A DNA stretch of 64,000 nt from G016756615 sp035556195 (GTDB taxonomy: Bacteria > Pseudomonadota > Alphaproteobacteria > Rhizobiales > Rhizobiaceae). This document shows, one piece after another, positions 45,807 to 53,561 of the stretch. The stretch covers positions 1 through 64,000 of the forward strand of contig DATMFK010000022.1 of the NCBI GenBank assembly GCA_035556195.1. The letters run 5' to 3'. The notes beneath the pieces are model-generated. The model did not search any database, was not told the DNA's origin, and saw nothing but the letters and a program-made list of their open reading frames with translations. The position numbers were made by a program, and so were the translations under genes. Every line of letters begins with the position of its first letter. The stretch's first letter is position 1.

Positions 45807-46523
45807 ATGCCCGCCTCCCCAGGGACGCTCGCGATCCTGCCGCTACGCGCCGGCTCGAAAGGGCTGCCCGGGAAAAACCTCTTGCCGGTCGCGGGCAAGC
45901 CGCTCTACCGCCACACCCTGGACCAGGCGCTTCGCACGGTCGGGCGCTGCGCCATCACCACGGACATCCCGGAGATTCTGGACGCGGACCTGCCGGAGGG
46001 GAGTATCGTCGTGCCACGTCCGGCTTGTCTGGCGGACGACAAGACGCCGATGGCACCGGTCCTGCTGCACGCGTTCGAGCAGTTGGAGCGAATGGGCTTG
46101 CTGGCGGACACGGCGGTCCTGATGCAGGCGACGTCGCCCCTGCGCCGGGATGAAGACGTGCTTGCCGCCGTCGACCTACATGCAAAAGGGGAATTCGACC
46201 TCGTGATGTCCGTGACGACTGCGGACTCCGGCATCCTGAAATATGGGTTTCTCAGGGGTGGACGGTTCGAGGCCGTGTCGAAGCCCGAATATTGCTTCCA
46301 GAACCGCCAGGATTTGGCGCGGGTCGTGCGGCCCAACGGTGCCGTCTACGTTTTCTCGACCCGATTGTTTCGCCGGAACGGCGGATTCCCGACGGGTTCC
46401 ATCGGCGCGATCGAAATCCCGCAAGCCCTTTCGATCGACATCGACGGCGCAGCCGATTTGAGGGCTGCCGAAGAGAGCCTTCTGCGAACGGCCTATGCGA
46501 TGGAGCATCGGGAGCCCGCCTGA
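45807..46523 (+). CDS. neuA: CMP-nonulosonate (N-acylneuraminate) cytidylyltransferase
   Basis: Activates the nonulosonic acid with CTP to the CMP-sugar used by glycosyltransferases. The 238-aa nucleotidyltransferase begins with the CTP-binding loop ILPLRAGSKGLPGKNLLPVA, then VLMQATSPLRRDEDV and the sugar-binding region NGAVYVFSTRLF. DIDGAADLRAAEE near the end carries the metal-binding Asp pair seen in CMP-sialate synthetases. It follows neuC by four bases (ATG 45807; ATG 45795 overlaps by eight). No NeuD-type acetyltransferase or extra modifying enzyme is in the cassette. Confidence 0.9.
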   Translation: MPASPGTLAILPLRAGSKGLPGKNLLPVAGKPLYRHTLDQALRTVGRCAITTDIPEILDADLPEGSIVVPRPACLADDKTPMAPVLLHAFEQLERMGLLADTAVLMQATSPLRRDEDVLAAVDLHAKGEFDLVMSVTTADSGILKYGFLRGGRFEAVSKPEYCFQNRQDLARVVRPNGAVYVFSTRLFRRNGGFPTGSIGAIEIPQALSIDIDGAADLRAAEESLLRTAYAMEHREPA

Positions 46524-46552
46524 TGCGTGTCGTCGCGCACCGCTTATCCGGA

Positions 46553-46596
46553 TTTTCCGGAGTGTTTCGCCATGTCGGACCGCGAACTCCGGAAAA
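46553..46596. repeat. Long inverted repeat between neuA and the pyruvyl transferase-like gene
   Basis: TTTTCCGGAGT and ACTCCGGAAAA are perfect 11-bp inverted arms around a 22-base loop. The loop is long for a terminator and there is no T-run, so this may be an intergenic repeat relic or an RNA-processing site within the cassette. Confidence 0.5.
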
Positions 46597-46690
46597 CCGT
46601 CAATCGATTCCACTCGCCCCTCCGAGAGAAGAGGGGAAACGCATGGCACCCGCGCCACCAGTAGAGTAGCAGCAACCGTCAGGAGACTTT

Positions 46691-47854
46691 ATGCCGCGGC
46701 CTCTCAGTATCCTCCATATCGCCAGTTTCGCCGGCAACATCGGCGACAATGCCAATCACATGGGTTTCCGGCCCTGGCTCGAGGCGCTGATCGACAGGCC
46801 GGTCTCCTGGACACGCCTGGAGATGCGCGAGTTCTACTGGCGAGAGCGTCGATGGGACGAAACGCTTGTCGATTTCATCAACACCCATGACCTTCTGGTC
46901 ATCGGCGGCGGCAATTATTTCGAATTGTGGGTCGAAAGCTCTCCGACGGGAACATCGGTCGCCATAGAACCCACCCTCTTCGACCGGATCCGTGTTCCGG
47001 TCTTCTTCAACGCGCTCGGCGTCGATCCCGGCAAAGGCGTGGCGGCAACGTCGCGCGAGCGTTTTGCGGCATTCCTCGACAAGCTCACGACCTCCGAACA
47101 GTATCTGGTGAGTGTCCGAAACGACGGCGCGATGGACAATCTGAAGCGGCACATCGGAGAGCAGTATGCCGAGCGCGTGCATGACCTGCCCGACCACGGC
47201 TTCTTCCTCCCGCATCCCCAGGAGACGCCTCCGGTATTGCTTCCCCCAAGACGCGATGCCAAGCGGATCGTCATCAACATCGCCTGCGACATGGGCCATA
47301 TCCGATTTGCCGGATTCGAAGGCCGGGCGGAGTTTACCCGCGAGATGGCGGCGGTGATCGAACGCCTGGCCGACGGCGATCCGCGCACGGAATTCTACCT
47401 GATCCCGCACATCTTCAGTGACCTGGAGGTCGTTTCGGAGCTGATCGGCCATCTGGGCGATCGCCTGCGACGGACCCGGCTGGCCGTCGCCCCGTTCGGC
47501 AGCGGCGACGATGCTGCCCGGCAGGCCTTCGCGCTCTACCGGTCGGCCGATCTGGTGATGGGAATGCGATTTCACTCGAATGTTTGTTCGATGGCCCTCG
47601 GGCGCCAGGTCCTGGGCCTTCGCTGCTACCTGCAGATCGAGAACCTCTATACCGGGCTCGGCCAGACGGATCGGCTCACCGACGTTTCCAAACCGGGATT
47701 CGCCGACCTGCTGGTCGAGCGCGCGGAGCGGGCGCTTCAAGGCGGCGCCGGTTTTTCGGCCGGTGCGGCCGAGGCCGTTGCGAATGCCACCGCCAAGCGC
47801 GCCGCCTTCGAACCTGTCATGAAGCGTTGGCTGGGGCAGTTGAATACGAACTGA
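46691..47854 (+). CDS. Polysaccharide pyruvyl transferase family protein
   Basis: A 387-aa GT-B-like protein of the polysaccharide pyruvyl transferase (CsaB/WcaK) family. Family features: N-terminal IASFAGNIGDNANHMGF, the glycine motif LLVIGGGNYFEL, a central SVRNDGAM, and the C-terminal LVMGMRFHSNVCSMALGRQV that matches the catalytic/donor-binding SxRxH block. AGGAGAC precedes ATG 46691. It lies 167 bases after neuA on the same strand. It may add pyruvate to, or act as a transferase for, the same glycan; members of this family with sialyltransferase-like roles are also known, so the reaction is not fixed. Confidence 0.85.
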   Translation: MPRPLSILHIASFAGNIGDNANHMGFRPWLEALIDRPVSWTRLEMREFYWRERRWDETLVDFINTHDLLVIGGGNYFELWVESSPTGTSVAIEPTLFDRIRVPVFFNALGVDPGKGVAATSRERFAAFLDKLTTSEQYLVSVRNDGAMDNLKRHIGEQYAERVHDLPDHGFFLPHPQETPPVLLPPRRDAKRIVINIACDMGHIRFAGFEGRAEFTREMAAVIERLADGDPRTEFYLIPHIFSDLEVVSELIGHLGDRLRRTRLAVAPFGSGDDAARQAFALYRSADLVMGMRFHSNVCSMALGRQVLGLRCYLQIENLYTGLGQTDRLTDVSKPGFADLLVERAERALQGGAGFSAGAAEAVANATAKRAAFEPVMKRWLGQLNTN

Positions 47855-47923
47855 CCTAGGGGCCCGCGCTAGTCCGTCGCCCGGAGCATGGCGATGCGCG
47901 GCGCGGGTCGTTGGCCCGCTCCG

Positions 47924-48865
47924 TCAGCGCCGCTTTGCCTCCACCGCGTCCCAGAAGAGGGCGGCGATGTCGGCGCCGCCGAATCTCTTGACCTCCCGGA
48001 TGCCCGTCGGTGAGGTCACGTTGATCTCGGTCAGATAGTCGCCGATCACGTCGATGCCGACCAGCACGAAGCCCCGTTCCCTGAGAGATGGTCCGATACG
48101 CGCGCAGATCTCGCGTTCCCGCTCCGTGAGTTCGGTCTTCTCGGCCCGCCCGCCGACATGCATGTTGGAGCGCGAATCGTGCTCCGCCGGCACACGGTTG
48201 ATCGCGCCGACCGGTTCGCCGTCGATGAGAATGATGCGCTTGTCGCCGGCCCGCACCTCTTTCAGGTAGCGTTGCACGATGAAGGGCTCGCGGAACATCT
48301 GGCCGAACATTTCCAACAGCGACGCCAGGTTACGGTCGGCCTCGTGAAGATGGAAAATACCAGCCCCGCCATTGCCGTAGAGCGGCTTGACGATGATGTC
48401 GCCATGTTGCTTGCGGAAGGCGTCTACCTCCGCCGGGTCCTTGGTGATGAGCGTTTCCGGCATGAGGTCGGGAAAATCCATCACGAAGATCTTCTCGGGG
48501 CTGTTGCGCACCCAGGCGGGGTCATTGACCACCAGCGTGCGCGGATGGATGCGCTCGAGCATGTGCGTGGTCGTGATGTAGTTCATGTCGAAAGGGGGAT
48601 CCTGGCGCAAGAGCACGACGTCCATTTCGCTGAGGTCGGTACGCACCGGCTCGCCCAAGGTGAAATGATCGCCCTTCTGGTCGCGGACGGAGAGCTCCTC
48701 GATGCGCGCGAACACCTTGCCGTCGCGCATCGACAGCCGATCGGGCGTGTAGTGATAGAGCTTGTGCCCGCGCCGCTCCGCCTCGAGCGTGAGCGCGAAG
48801 CTGGTGTCCCCGGCGATGTTGATCGTCGAGATGTGGTCCATCTGGATGGCGATGCTGAGCGGCAT
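47924..48865 (-). CDS. gshB: Glutathione synthetase
   Basis: Joins gamma-glutamylcysteine and glycine with ATP to glutathione. The 313-aa ATP-grasp enzyme shows IAIQMDHISTINIAGDTSFA at its start, VLLRQDPPFDMNYI, IVKPLYGNGGAGIFHL (grasp loop) and FVLVGIDVIGDYLTEINVTS. ATG 48865 has GGAGA upstream; a longer start at 48940 is unlikely. Its last ~57 bases are duplicated, in diverged form, at 41332-41388, on the far side of the nonulosonate cassette. Confidence 0.97.
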   Translation of the reverse strand: MPLSIAIQMDHISTINIAGDTSFALTLEAERRGHKLYHYTPDRLSMRDGKVFARIEELSVRDQKGDHFTLGEPVRTDLSEMDVVLLRQDPPFDMNYITTTHMLERIHPRTLVVNDPAWVRNSPEKIFVMDFPDLMPETLITKDPAEVDAFRKQHGDIIVKPLYGNGGAGIFHLHEADRNLASLLEMFGQMFREPFIVQRYLKEVRAGDKRIILIDGEPVGAINRVPAEHDSRSNMHVGGRAEKTELTEREREICARIGPSLRERGFVLVGIDVIGDYLTEINVTSPTGIREVKRFGGADIAALFWDAVEAKRR

Positions 48866-49136
48866 GGAATCTCCGGCGGCGGGACCGCATTCGTTGAACT
48901 CGATCCGACAGCCTTTACAATTTTGGCGGCCTTCTGCCAATCATCGGCCGAAACCGCGCCAATGGCGATCGCGGCGCATACTTTTCCTAAACGGTTTGCC
49001 GCCATACTGGCCGGTGGGGCATTCTGCAGCCGGGCCGATCGCCTGGCGTGGCACGGATGCGGCTGAAACGATGAGGTAGAGCACTTCCATTCGAGCGAAG
49101 GAAGGGGCTCTGGACGAAGGGCATGAGGGGGCTCCG

Positions 49137-50486
49137 ATGCAAGCGCTGTTCGGCGCAGCCCAGCCGAGAACGGAGAACACGGATCTCGCTTTCACCGATC
49201 CGCTGACCGGGCTCGGGAACCATCGGCGGTTCATCGACAAGGTCGATCGGCTCATCGACGATCGCGCCGAGGATCCCGCGCCTTTCACCGTCGGCATTCT
49301 CGACCTCGACGGCTTCAAGCCGATCAACGACCTGTTCGGGCACAGGGCAGGCGACGACATCCTCATCCAGGTCGCCTCGCGGCTGCGCGCGGCCATGGAT
49401 GCCCATTCGGCGGTAACGCGCATCGGACCCGACGAATTCGCCTTTCTGCTGCCGATGGTCTTCAGCGAGGAGGCGGCCGCCGAAAAGGCTCGGATGCTGA
49501 TCGAAATTCTCTCCGCGCCCTATGATGTCGGCGAGCGCACGGCACGTCTGTCGGCCTCGGTCGGCTGTTCCCTATTCTATTCCGGCGATGAGACCACCAA
49601 GGTCCTGCTGCAGAAAGCCGAGACGGCGCTCTACAACGCGAAGCGCTCCGGGCGCGGCAGGGTCATGGTCTATACGCGCGAGATGGAAGAAGCCGCCAAG
49701 CGCGTCACACGCATCGAGCAGGCGCTACGTCGCGCCATTTCGGCCGGCGAGGTTGAACCCTATTTCCAGCCGATCGTCGATCTGAGGAGCCGCCGAACGA
49801 TCGGATTCGAGGCCCTGGCCCGCTGGACCGATCGCGATCTCGGCCCCGTCTCGCCCGCCACTTTCATCCCCATCGCGGAAGAGCGCGGCTTCATCGGCCC
49901 GTTGTCTCAACTGGTGTTGCGCAAGGCCACGGAAGCGGCGCGAAGCTGGCCGGCCGACCTGTTCCTCTCCTTCAACCTTTCCCCCTCGCAGCTCGTCGAC
50001 CAGAACACCGGCCTCCACATATTGGCCATCGTGGAGCGCACGGGTTTCGACCCGCGCCGCCTCGAGATCGAAATCACCGAGACCGGCCTGATGAGCGATC
50101 CGGCCTCCGCCGAGAAGATCGTCAACGATTTGCGTCGTTGCGGTATTCGGGTCTCGCTGGATGATTTCGGCACGGGCCAGTCCTCGCTCGGCCGCCTGCG
50201 CGAATTCCAGTTCGACAAGCTCAAGATCGATCGCAGCTTCGTGTCCTCCATCCTCCGGGATCGACCATCCGAGCACATCATCCGGGCGATCCTCGCCATG
50301 TGCGAGGGGCTCGGCATGGATGTGGTCGCGGAAGGCATCGAAGAGGAGGCGCAGGCCGAAAGGCTGATCGCTTTCGGCTGCGCCGGAGGGCAGGGCTATA
50401 TGTTCGGCAAGCCGGCCGACGCCGATGCGACGCTGGCCTATCTTCGCGACAGCCTGCGAGGCGCACGTCGGGCCGGCGCCGCCTGA
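49137..50486 (+). CDS. GGDEF/EAL-domain cyclic-di-GMP protein with degenerate GGDEF
   Basis: A 449-aa cytoplasmic protein. The GGDEF domain (residues ~20-180) has DPLTGLGNHRRFIDK, DLDGFKPIND and the signature RIGPDEFAF, in which the second Gly is Pro. The EAL domain (~190-440) has GFEALARW, FNLSPSQL, EIEITETG, LDDFGTGQSS, KIDRSF and AEGIEEE, so its metal and catalytic residues look intact. The likely net activity is c-di-GMP hydrolysis, with the GGDEF part perhaps sensing GTP. No sensory or membrane domain precedes it. GAGGGGG lies before the ATG. It is a single gene, divergent from gshB. Confidence 0.92.
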   Translation: MQALFGAAQPRTENTDLAFTDPLTGLGNHRRFIDKVDRLIDDRAEDPAPFTVGILDLDGFKPINDLFGHRAGDDILIQVASRLRAAMDAHSAVTRIGPDEFAFLLPMVFSEEAAAEKARMLIEILSAPYDVGERTARLSASVGCSLFYSGDETTKVLLQKAETALYNAKRSGRGRVMVYTREMEEAAKRVTRIEQALRRAISAGEVEPYFQPIVDLRSRRTIGFEALARWTDRDLGPVSPATFIPIAEERGFIGPLSQLVLRKATEAARSWPADLFLSFNLSPSQLVDQNTGLHILAIVERTGFDPRRLEIEITETGLMSDPASAEKIVNDLRRCGIRVSLDDFGTGQSSLGRLREFQFDKLKIDRSFVSSILRDRPSEHIIRAILAMCEGLGMDVVAEGIEEEAQAERLIAFGCAGGQGYMFGKPADADATLAYLRDSLRGARRAGAA

Positions 50487-50613
50487 AGGGCGGCGAGCCA
50501 AGCGCGCGGCTGTGCGCGCCGGCGACTGAGGCGGAAAATCATCACGGCAGTTGACGGCGGCCCCGAATTTGTCGGACAAAACCGGCGGATCGCGCAAAAC
50601 GGGGATTTCCATC

Positions 50614-51381
50614 ATGCTGCCTTCGGCTGAGTTCCACGATCTCGAAGGCGCCGCCGTCCTCATCACCGGCGGTGGCTCGGGCATCGGCGCGGCGGTCGTT
50701 GAAGGTTTCGCGCGCCAGCGCGCGCGCGTCGCGTTCATCGACATCGCCGAGGACGCAAGCACCGCGCTTTGCGATCATGTCGAACGGGAGACCGGGCGGC
50801 GACCGCTCTACCTGAAGGTGGACCTCCGCGACATCGAGGCGCTTCGCGCCGCGATCGAAAGTGCCGCAGCGGCGCACGGACCGGCGACGGTGCTGGTCAA
50901 CAACGCGGCCCTGGACGATCGCCACGCGGTCGAGGATGTCACGGTCGATTACTGGGACAACAACCAGGCGATCAACCTGCGGCCGCATTTCTTCACCGCG
51001 CAGGCCGTGGCTCCGGGCATGAAGGCTGTCGGTAAAGGCTCCATCATCAACTTCACCTCGACCTCGTTCATGATCAATCATCCCGACATGCCGTCCTACA
51101 CGGCGGCAAAGGCCGGCATCATCGGCCTCACCAAGGGCCTGGCAGGCCGGCTCGGCCAGGACGGGATCCGCGTCAACGCGATCGCGCCGGGATGGGTGAT
51201 CACCGAGCGCCAGCAGAAGCTCTGGGTGACGGACGAGACCCTCGCGGCCCATGTCGCCAGGCAGAGCATCAAGGAAGTGATGCGGCCGGACGACATCGTC
51301 GGGCCGTGCCTTTTCCTGGCGTCCGACGCCTCGCGCATGCTGACGGCGCAGACGTTGATCGTCGATGCCGGGTATCTGTAA
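50614..51381 (+). CDS. Short-chain dehydrogenase/reductase (SDR)
   Basis: A 255-aa NAD(P)-dependent oxidoreductase. The coenzyme motif is TGGGSGIG, followed by LVNNAALDD (strand 4), the catalytic Ser in INFTSTSF and YTAAK with Tyr and Lys. The C-terminal block is VNAIAPGWV. Sequence type resembles sugar or polyol dehydrogenases. The ATG at 50614 is used; TTG 50551 would add a polar leader. Its stop overlaps the ATG of the SMP-30 lactonase gene by one base, implying dehydrogenase plus lactonase acting in sequence on a sugar. Confidence 0.93.
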   Translation: MLPSAEFHDLEGAAVLITGGGSGIGAAVVEGFARQRARVAFIDIAEDASTALCDHVERETGRRPLYLKVDLRDIEALRAAIESAAAAHGPATVLVNNAALDDRHAVEDVTVDYWDNNQAINLRPHFFTAQAVAPGMKAVGKGSIINFTSTSFMINHPDMPSYTAAKAGIIGLTKGLAGRLGQDGIRVNAIAPGWVITERQQKLWVTDETLAAHVARQSIKEVMRPDDIVGPCLFLASDASRMLTAQTLIVDAGYL

Positions 51382-52262
51382 TGGCGGGTGCAGAGAGCGT
51401 CTCCGTATTCTGCGACATCGCCTGCCAGCTCGGCGAAGGGCCGAGCTACGACCCCGCGACGGACACCCTGTTCTGGTTCGACATATTAGGTAGGAAACTG
51501 CTCGAGAAGAAATGCGCCGGCGGCGCGACGATCGTCCACGATCTGCCGGAAATGGCCAGCGCGATCGCCGCCATCGATGGCGACCGCCAGCTCGTCGTGA
51601 CCGAAAGCGGCCTCTATGTAAGGGATCGCAAGAGCGGCAAGCTGACGCTGCATACGGCTCTGGAAGCCGATAACCCGGCCACACGGTCGAACGATTCGCG
51701 CACCCATCCATCCGGCGCTTTCTGGATCGGGACCATGGCTCGGGATGCCGAGCCCGGGGCGGGCGCCATCTACTGGTTCCGGAAGGGCGAGCTGCGCAGG
51801 ATCGTGACGGACGTCACCGTCCCCAATGCCATCTGCTTTTCGCCGGATGGGCGCACGGCCTATTTCACCGGCACTGTCGAGAATGTGCTTTTCCGCGTCG
51901 ATTGCGATCCCGCGACCGGACTTCCCCAGGGCGAACCCAAGATTTTCGTCGATTGCCGCGGCCGGCCGGGCGTGCTGGACGGCGCTGTCGTCGATGCCGA
52001 GGGCGTCGTCTGGAATGCCCGCTGGGGCGGAGGCTCGCTCGACGCTTACGCTCCGGACGGCACTCTGGTGCGAAGCGTGGCGATCCCCGCTGGGCAATGC
52101 TCCTGCCCGGCATTCGTCGGGCCCGGCGCCGGAAAGATCGTCGTCACCTCGGCCTGGGCGGACTTGGACGAAGCGATGCGCGCCGCCGATCCGCAAGCCG
52201 GCAGGACGTTCCTGCTCGACCTATCCGTCAAGGGGCGGTTCGAGCCGCCTGTTCTGCTGTAA
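51381..52262 (+). CDS. SMP-30/gluconolactonase/regucalcin-family lactonase
   Basis: A 293-aa six-bladed beta-propeller hydrolase for sugar lactones. Metal-site residues: Glu in CQLGEGPSYDP, Asn in TVPNAICFSPDG and Asp in GVLDGAVVDAEG. NDSRTHPSGAFWIGTMA is the typical substrate-loop signature. It overlaps the SDR gene by one base. The pair would turn an aldose into an aldonic acid; no dehydratase or transporter adjoins, so the sugar is not known. Confidence 0.93.
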   Translation: MAGAESVSVFCDIACQLGEGPSYDPATDTLFWFDILGRKLLEKKCAGGATIVHDLPEMASAIAAIDGDRQLVVTESGLYVRDRKSGKLTLHTALEADNPATRSNDSRTHPSGAFWIGTMARDAEPGAGAIYWFRKGELRRIVTDVTVPNAICFSPDGRTAYFTGTVENVLFRVDCDPATGLPQGEPKIFVDCRGRPGVLDGAVVDAEGVVWNARWGGGSLDAYAPDGTLVRSVAIPAGQCSCPAFVGPGAGKIVVTSAWADLDEAMRAADPQAGRTFLLDLSVKGRFEPPVLL

Positions 52263-52295
52263 TGCCGACGGTCAATAAGATTGACCGTTGGAGCG
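52263..52295. repeat. Short hairpin after the lactonase gene
   Basis: ACGGTCAAT-AAG-ATTGACCGT is a 9-bp perfect stem with a 3-base loop, three bases after the stop. No T-run, so a weak terminator or the left part of the adjoining repeat. Confidence 0.5.
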
Positions 52296-52404
52296 CGCGA
52301 CGGCGCGCCGCGCCATCGAGCGCCGCGCGTCCTTTGGACGCGCGGAGGACGCTCGATCTACTTATACTGGCATCGAGCTTTCCGAACCGAAGGTTCGGGC
52401 CGAT
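52296..52404. repeat. Rhizobial-type intergenic mosaic element, family D
   Basis: Two hairpin modules in a row: CCGCGCGTCC-TTT-GGACGCGCGG (10-bp stem) within GAGCG-CGCTC flanks, then CATCGAGCTTTCCGAACC followed by GAAGGTTCGG with arms CCGAACC/GGTTCGG. This arrangement resembles RIME-like elements of rhizobia. Single copy in the window. It lies between the lactonase and the ATP-grasp genes. Confidence 0.65.
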
Positions 52405-52502
52405 GCGTGGCGCGAAAGCCAAGCGGCCCGGATGGGCCGCGCCGGCGATTGAGGCGCCCTGGATGTGTCAACGTCCAGGGCCATCGGTATAAGGCCGGGG
52501 TC

Positions 52503-53558
52503 GTGTCGCGGGCCGAGCTGGTCCTCGTCCACGAGCCGGAAGAGGCCTGTCGCGCACGTCTCCTGGCCGCCGGGCACACGCGGGAGAGCGCCTTCGAGAT
52601 CAGCTCCTATCTCGCGCAGTCCAGCGACCTCGCGGCTGAATTCGACGCTATCCGTGAGGCTTGTGCGATCCGCGGCCTTACCTTCGTGCCGGTCGAACTC
52701 GACAAGATCGCGGCGTATCTAGGTACATTGCGATCAGATGCGCTGATATGGACCCTGACCGACGGCATCGCCTATTTCCGCGGCAGTGCCGCGCCGGCCC
52801 TGGCGCGGATGCGTGGACTGGCGACGATCGGCTCGGACGACACGTTGTTCGCGCTCTGCCAGGACAAGTTCCGCTCCGGCGCGGTGCTGCGCGCCCTCGG
52901 ACTGCCGGTGCCCGAAGCCGGGCTCGCCCGCGACGGTGAATGGATCGTTTGGCCGCCGGGTTCAGTATCCGGCCATTTCGTCAAGCCGAACCGGCTCGGC
53001 GCCAAGATCGGCATTTGGGACGATTCCCGCGCCGCGACGGAGGGGGAGGCTCTGGCGCTGAGCCGGCGGATATACGGTGCCTACCGGGATGATGCTCTCG
53101 TCCAGCCTTACGTTCCCGGCCGCAACGTGCGGGCGAGCTTCCTGGCCGTACTGCCTGATGCCGGCCCGGAGGCTCTCGGAGTTTACTTCGTCGATTCCGG
53201 CGGTGACTTCCAAACCATGTCCGACAGTTTGGCGCTTTACGGTACAAGCGGTGCTGTCGCCAGGTCGCAGGGCCGCTATGTCGAGCCCGAGCTTACCGGC
53301 GTCGCCGACCTTCAGCCCGAGGCCGACCGTGCGATCCGGGCGGTCGCCGAGAGGCTGATGAACGCGCTCGGACTGCGCGACGTCTTTTCGATCGACCTGA
53401 GGGTCGAGGAGAGCGGTGCGATCCACCTGATCGAGTTCGAGGTCTGCCCCGGACTGCCCTGCTTCGACTTCAGAGCCTATTGCCGCCGGCACTGGGGCAT
53501 GAGCCTTGCGGAAGCCATCGCGGAGACGGCGGCAAACCGCGCGAGGAGAACCGGATAA
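52503..53558 (+). CDS. ATP-grasp domain protein, substrate unknown
   Basis: A 351-aa protein with a D-alanine--D-alanine ligase-like ATP-grasp fold. Residues ~110-190 make the central domain (TIGSDDTLFALCQDKFRSG). Then HFVKPNRLGAKIGIWDDS supplies the grasp Lys/Gly loop, and the C-terminal IDLRVEESGAIHLIEFEVCP fits the metal-binding Asp/Glu pattern, followed by GLPCFDF. It would ligate a carboxylate to an amine. GTG 52503 is used, with an AAGGCCGGGG ribosome site; a longer frame from 52281 runs through the repeat element. No peptidoglycan gene is adjacent apart from the convergent rlpA-like gene. Confidence 0.75.
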   Translation: MSRAELVLVHEPEEACRARLLAAGHTRESAFEISSYLAQSSDLAAEFDAIREACAIRGLTFVPVELDKIAAYLGTLRSDALIWTLTDGIAYFRGSAAPALARMRGLATIGSDDTLFALCQDKFRSGAVLRALGLPVPEAGLARDGEWIVWPPGSVSGHFVKPNRLGAKIGIWDDSRAATEGEALALSRRIYGAYRDDALVQPYVPGRNVRASFLAVLPDAGPEALGVYFVDSGGDFQTMSDSLALYGTSGAVARSQGRYVEPELTGVADLQPEADRAIRAVAERLMNALGLRDVFSIDLRVEESGAIHLIEFEVCPGLPCFDFRAYCRRHWGMSLAEAIAETAANRARRTG

Positions 53559-53561
53559 GCC

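Noticed and set aside
43545..46523. Pseudaminic or legionaminic acid pathway as the product of the cassette
   Set aside because: No dehydratase, aminotransferase, N-acetyltransferase or dedicated hydrolase genes of those routes are present; NeuC plus NeuB and NeuA fit the Neu5Ac-type route better. Legionaminic acid stays possible only if the missing genes lie elsewhere.
48962..49066. A 34-codon plus-strand frame upstream of the GGDEF/EAL gene
   Set aside because: No ribosome site, and no domain or conservation can be claimed.
52263..52404. CRISPR-like or phage attachment repeats
   Set aside because: The hairpins differ in sequence and are not regularly spaced copies of one unit; they look like a mosaic intergenic element.
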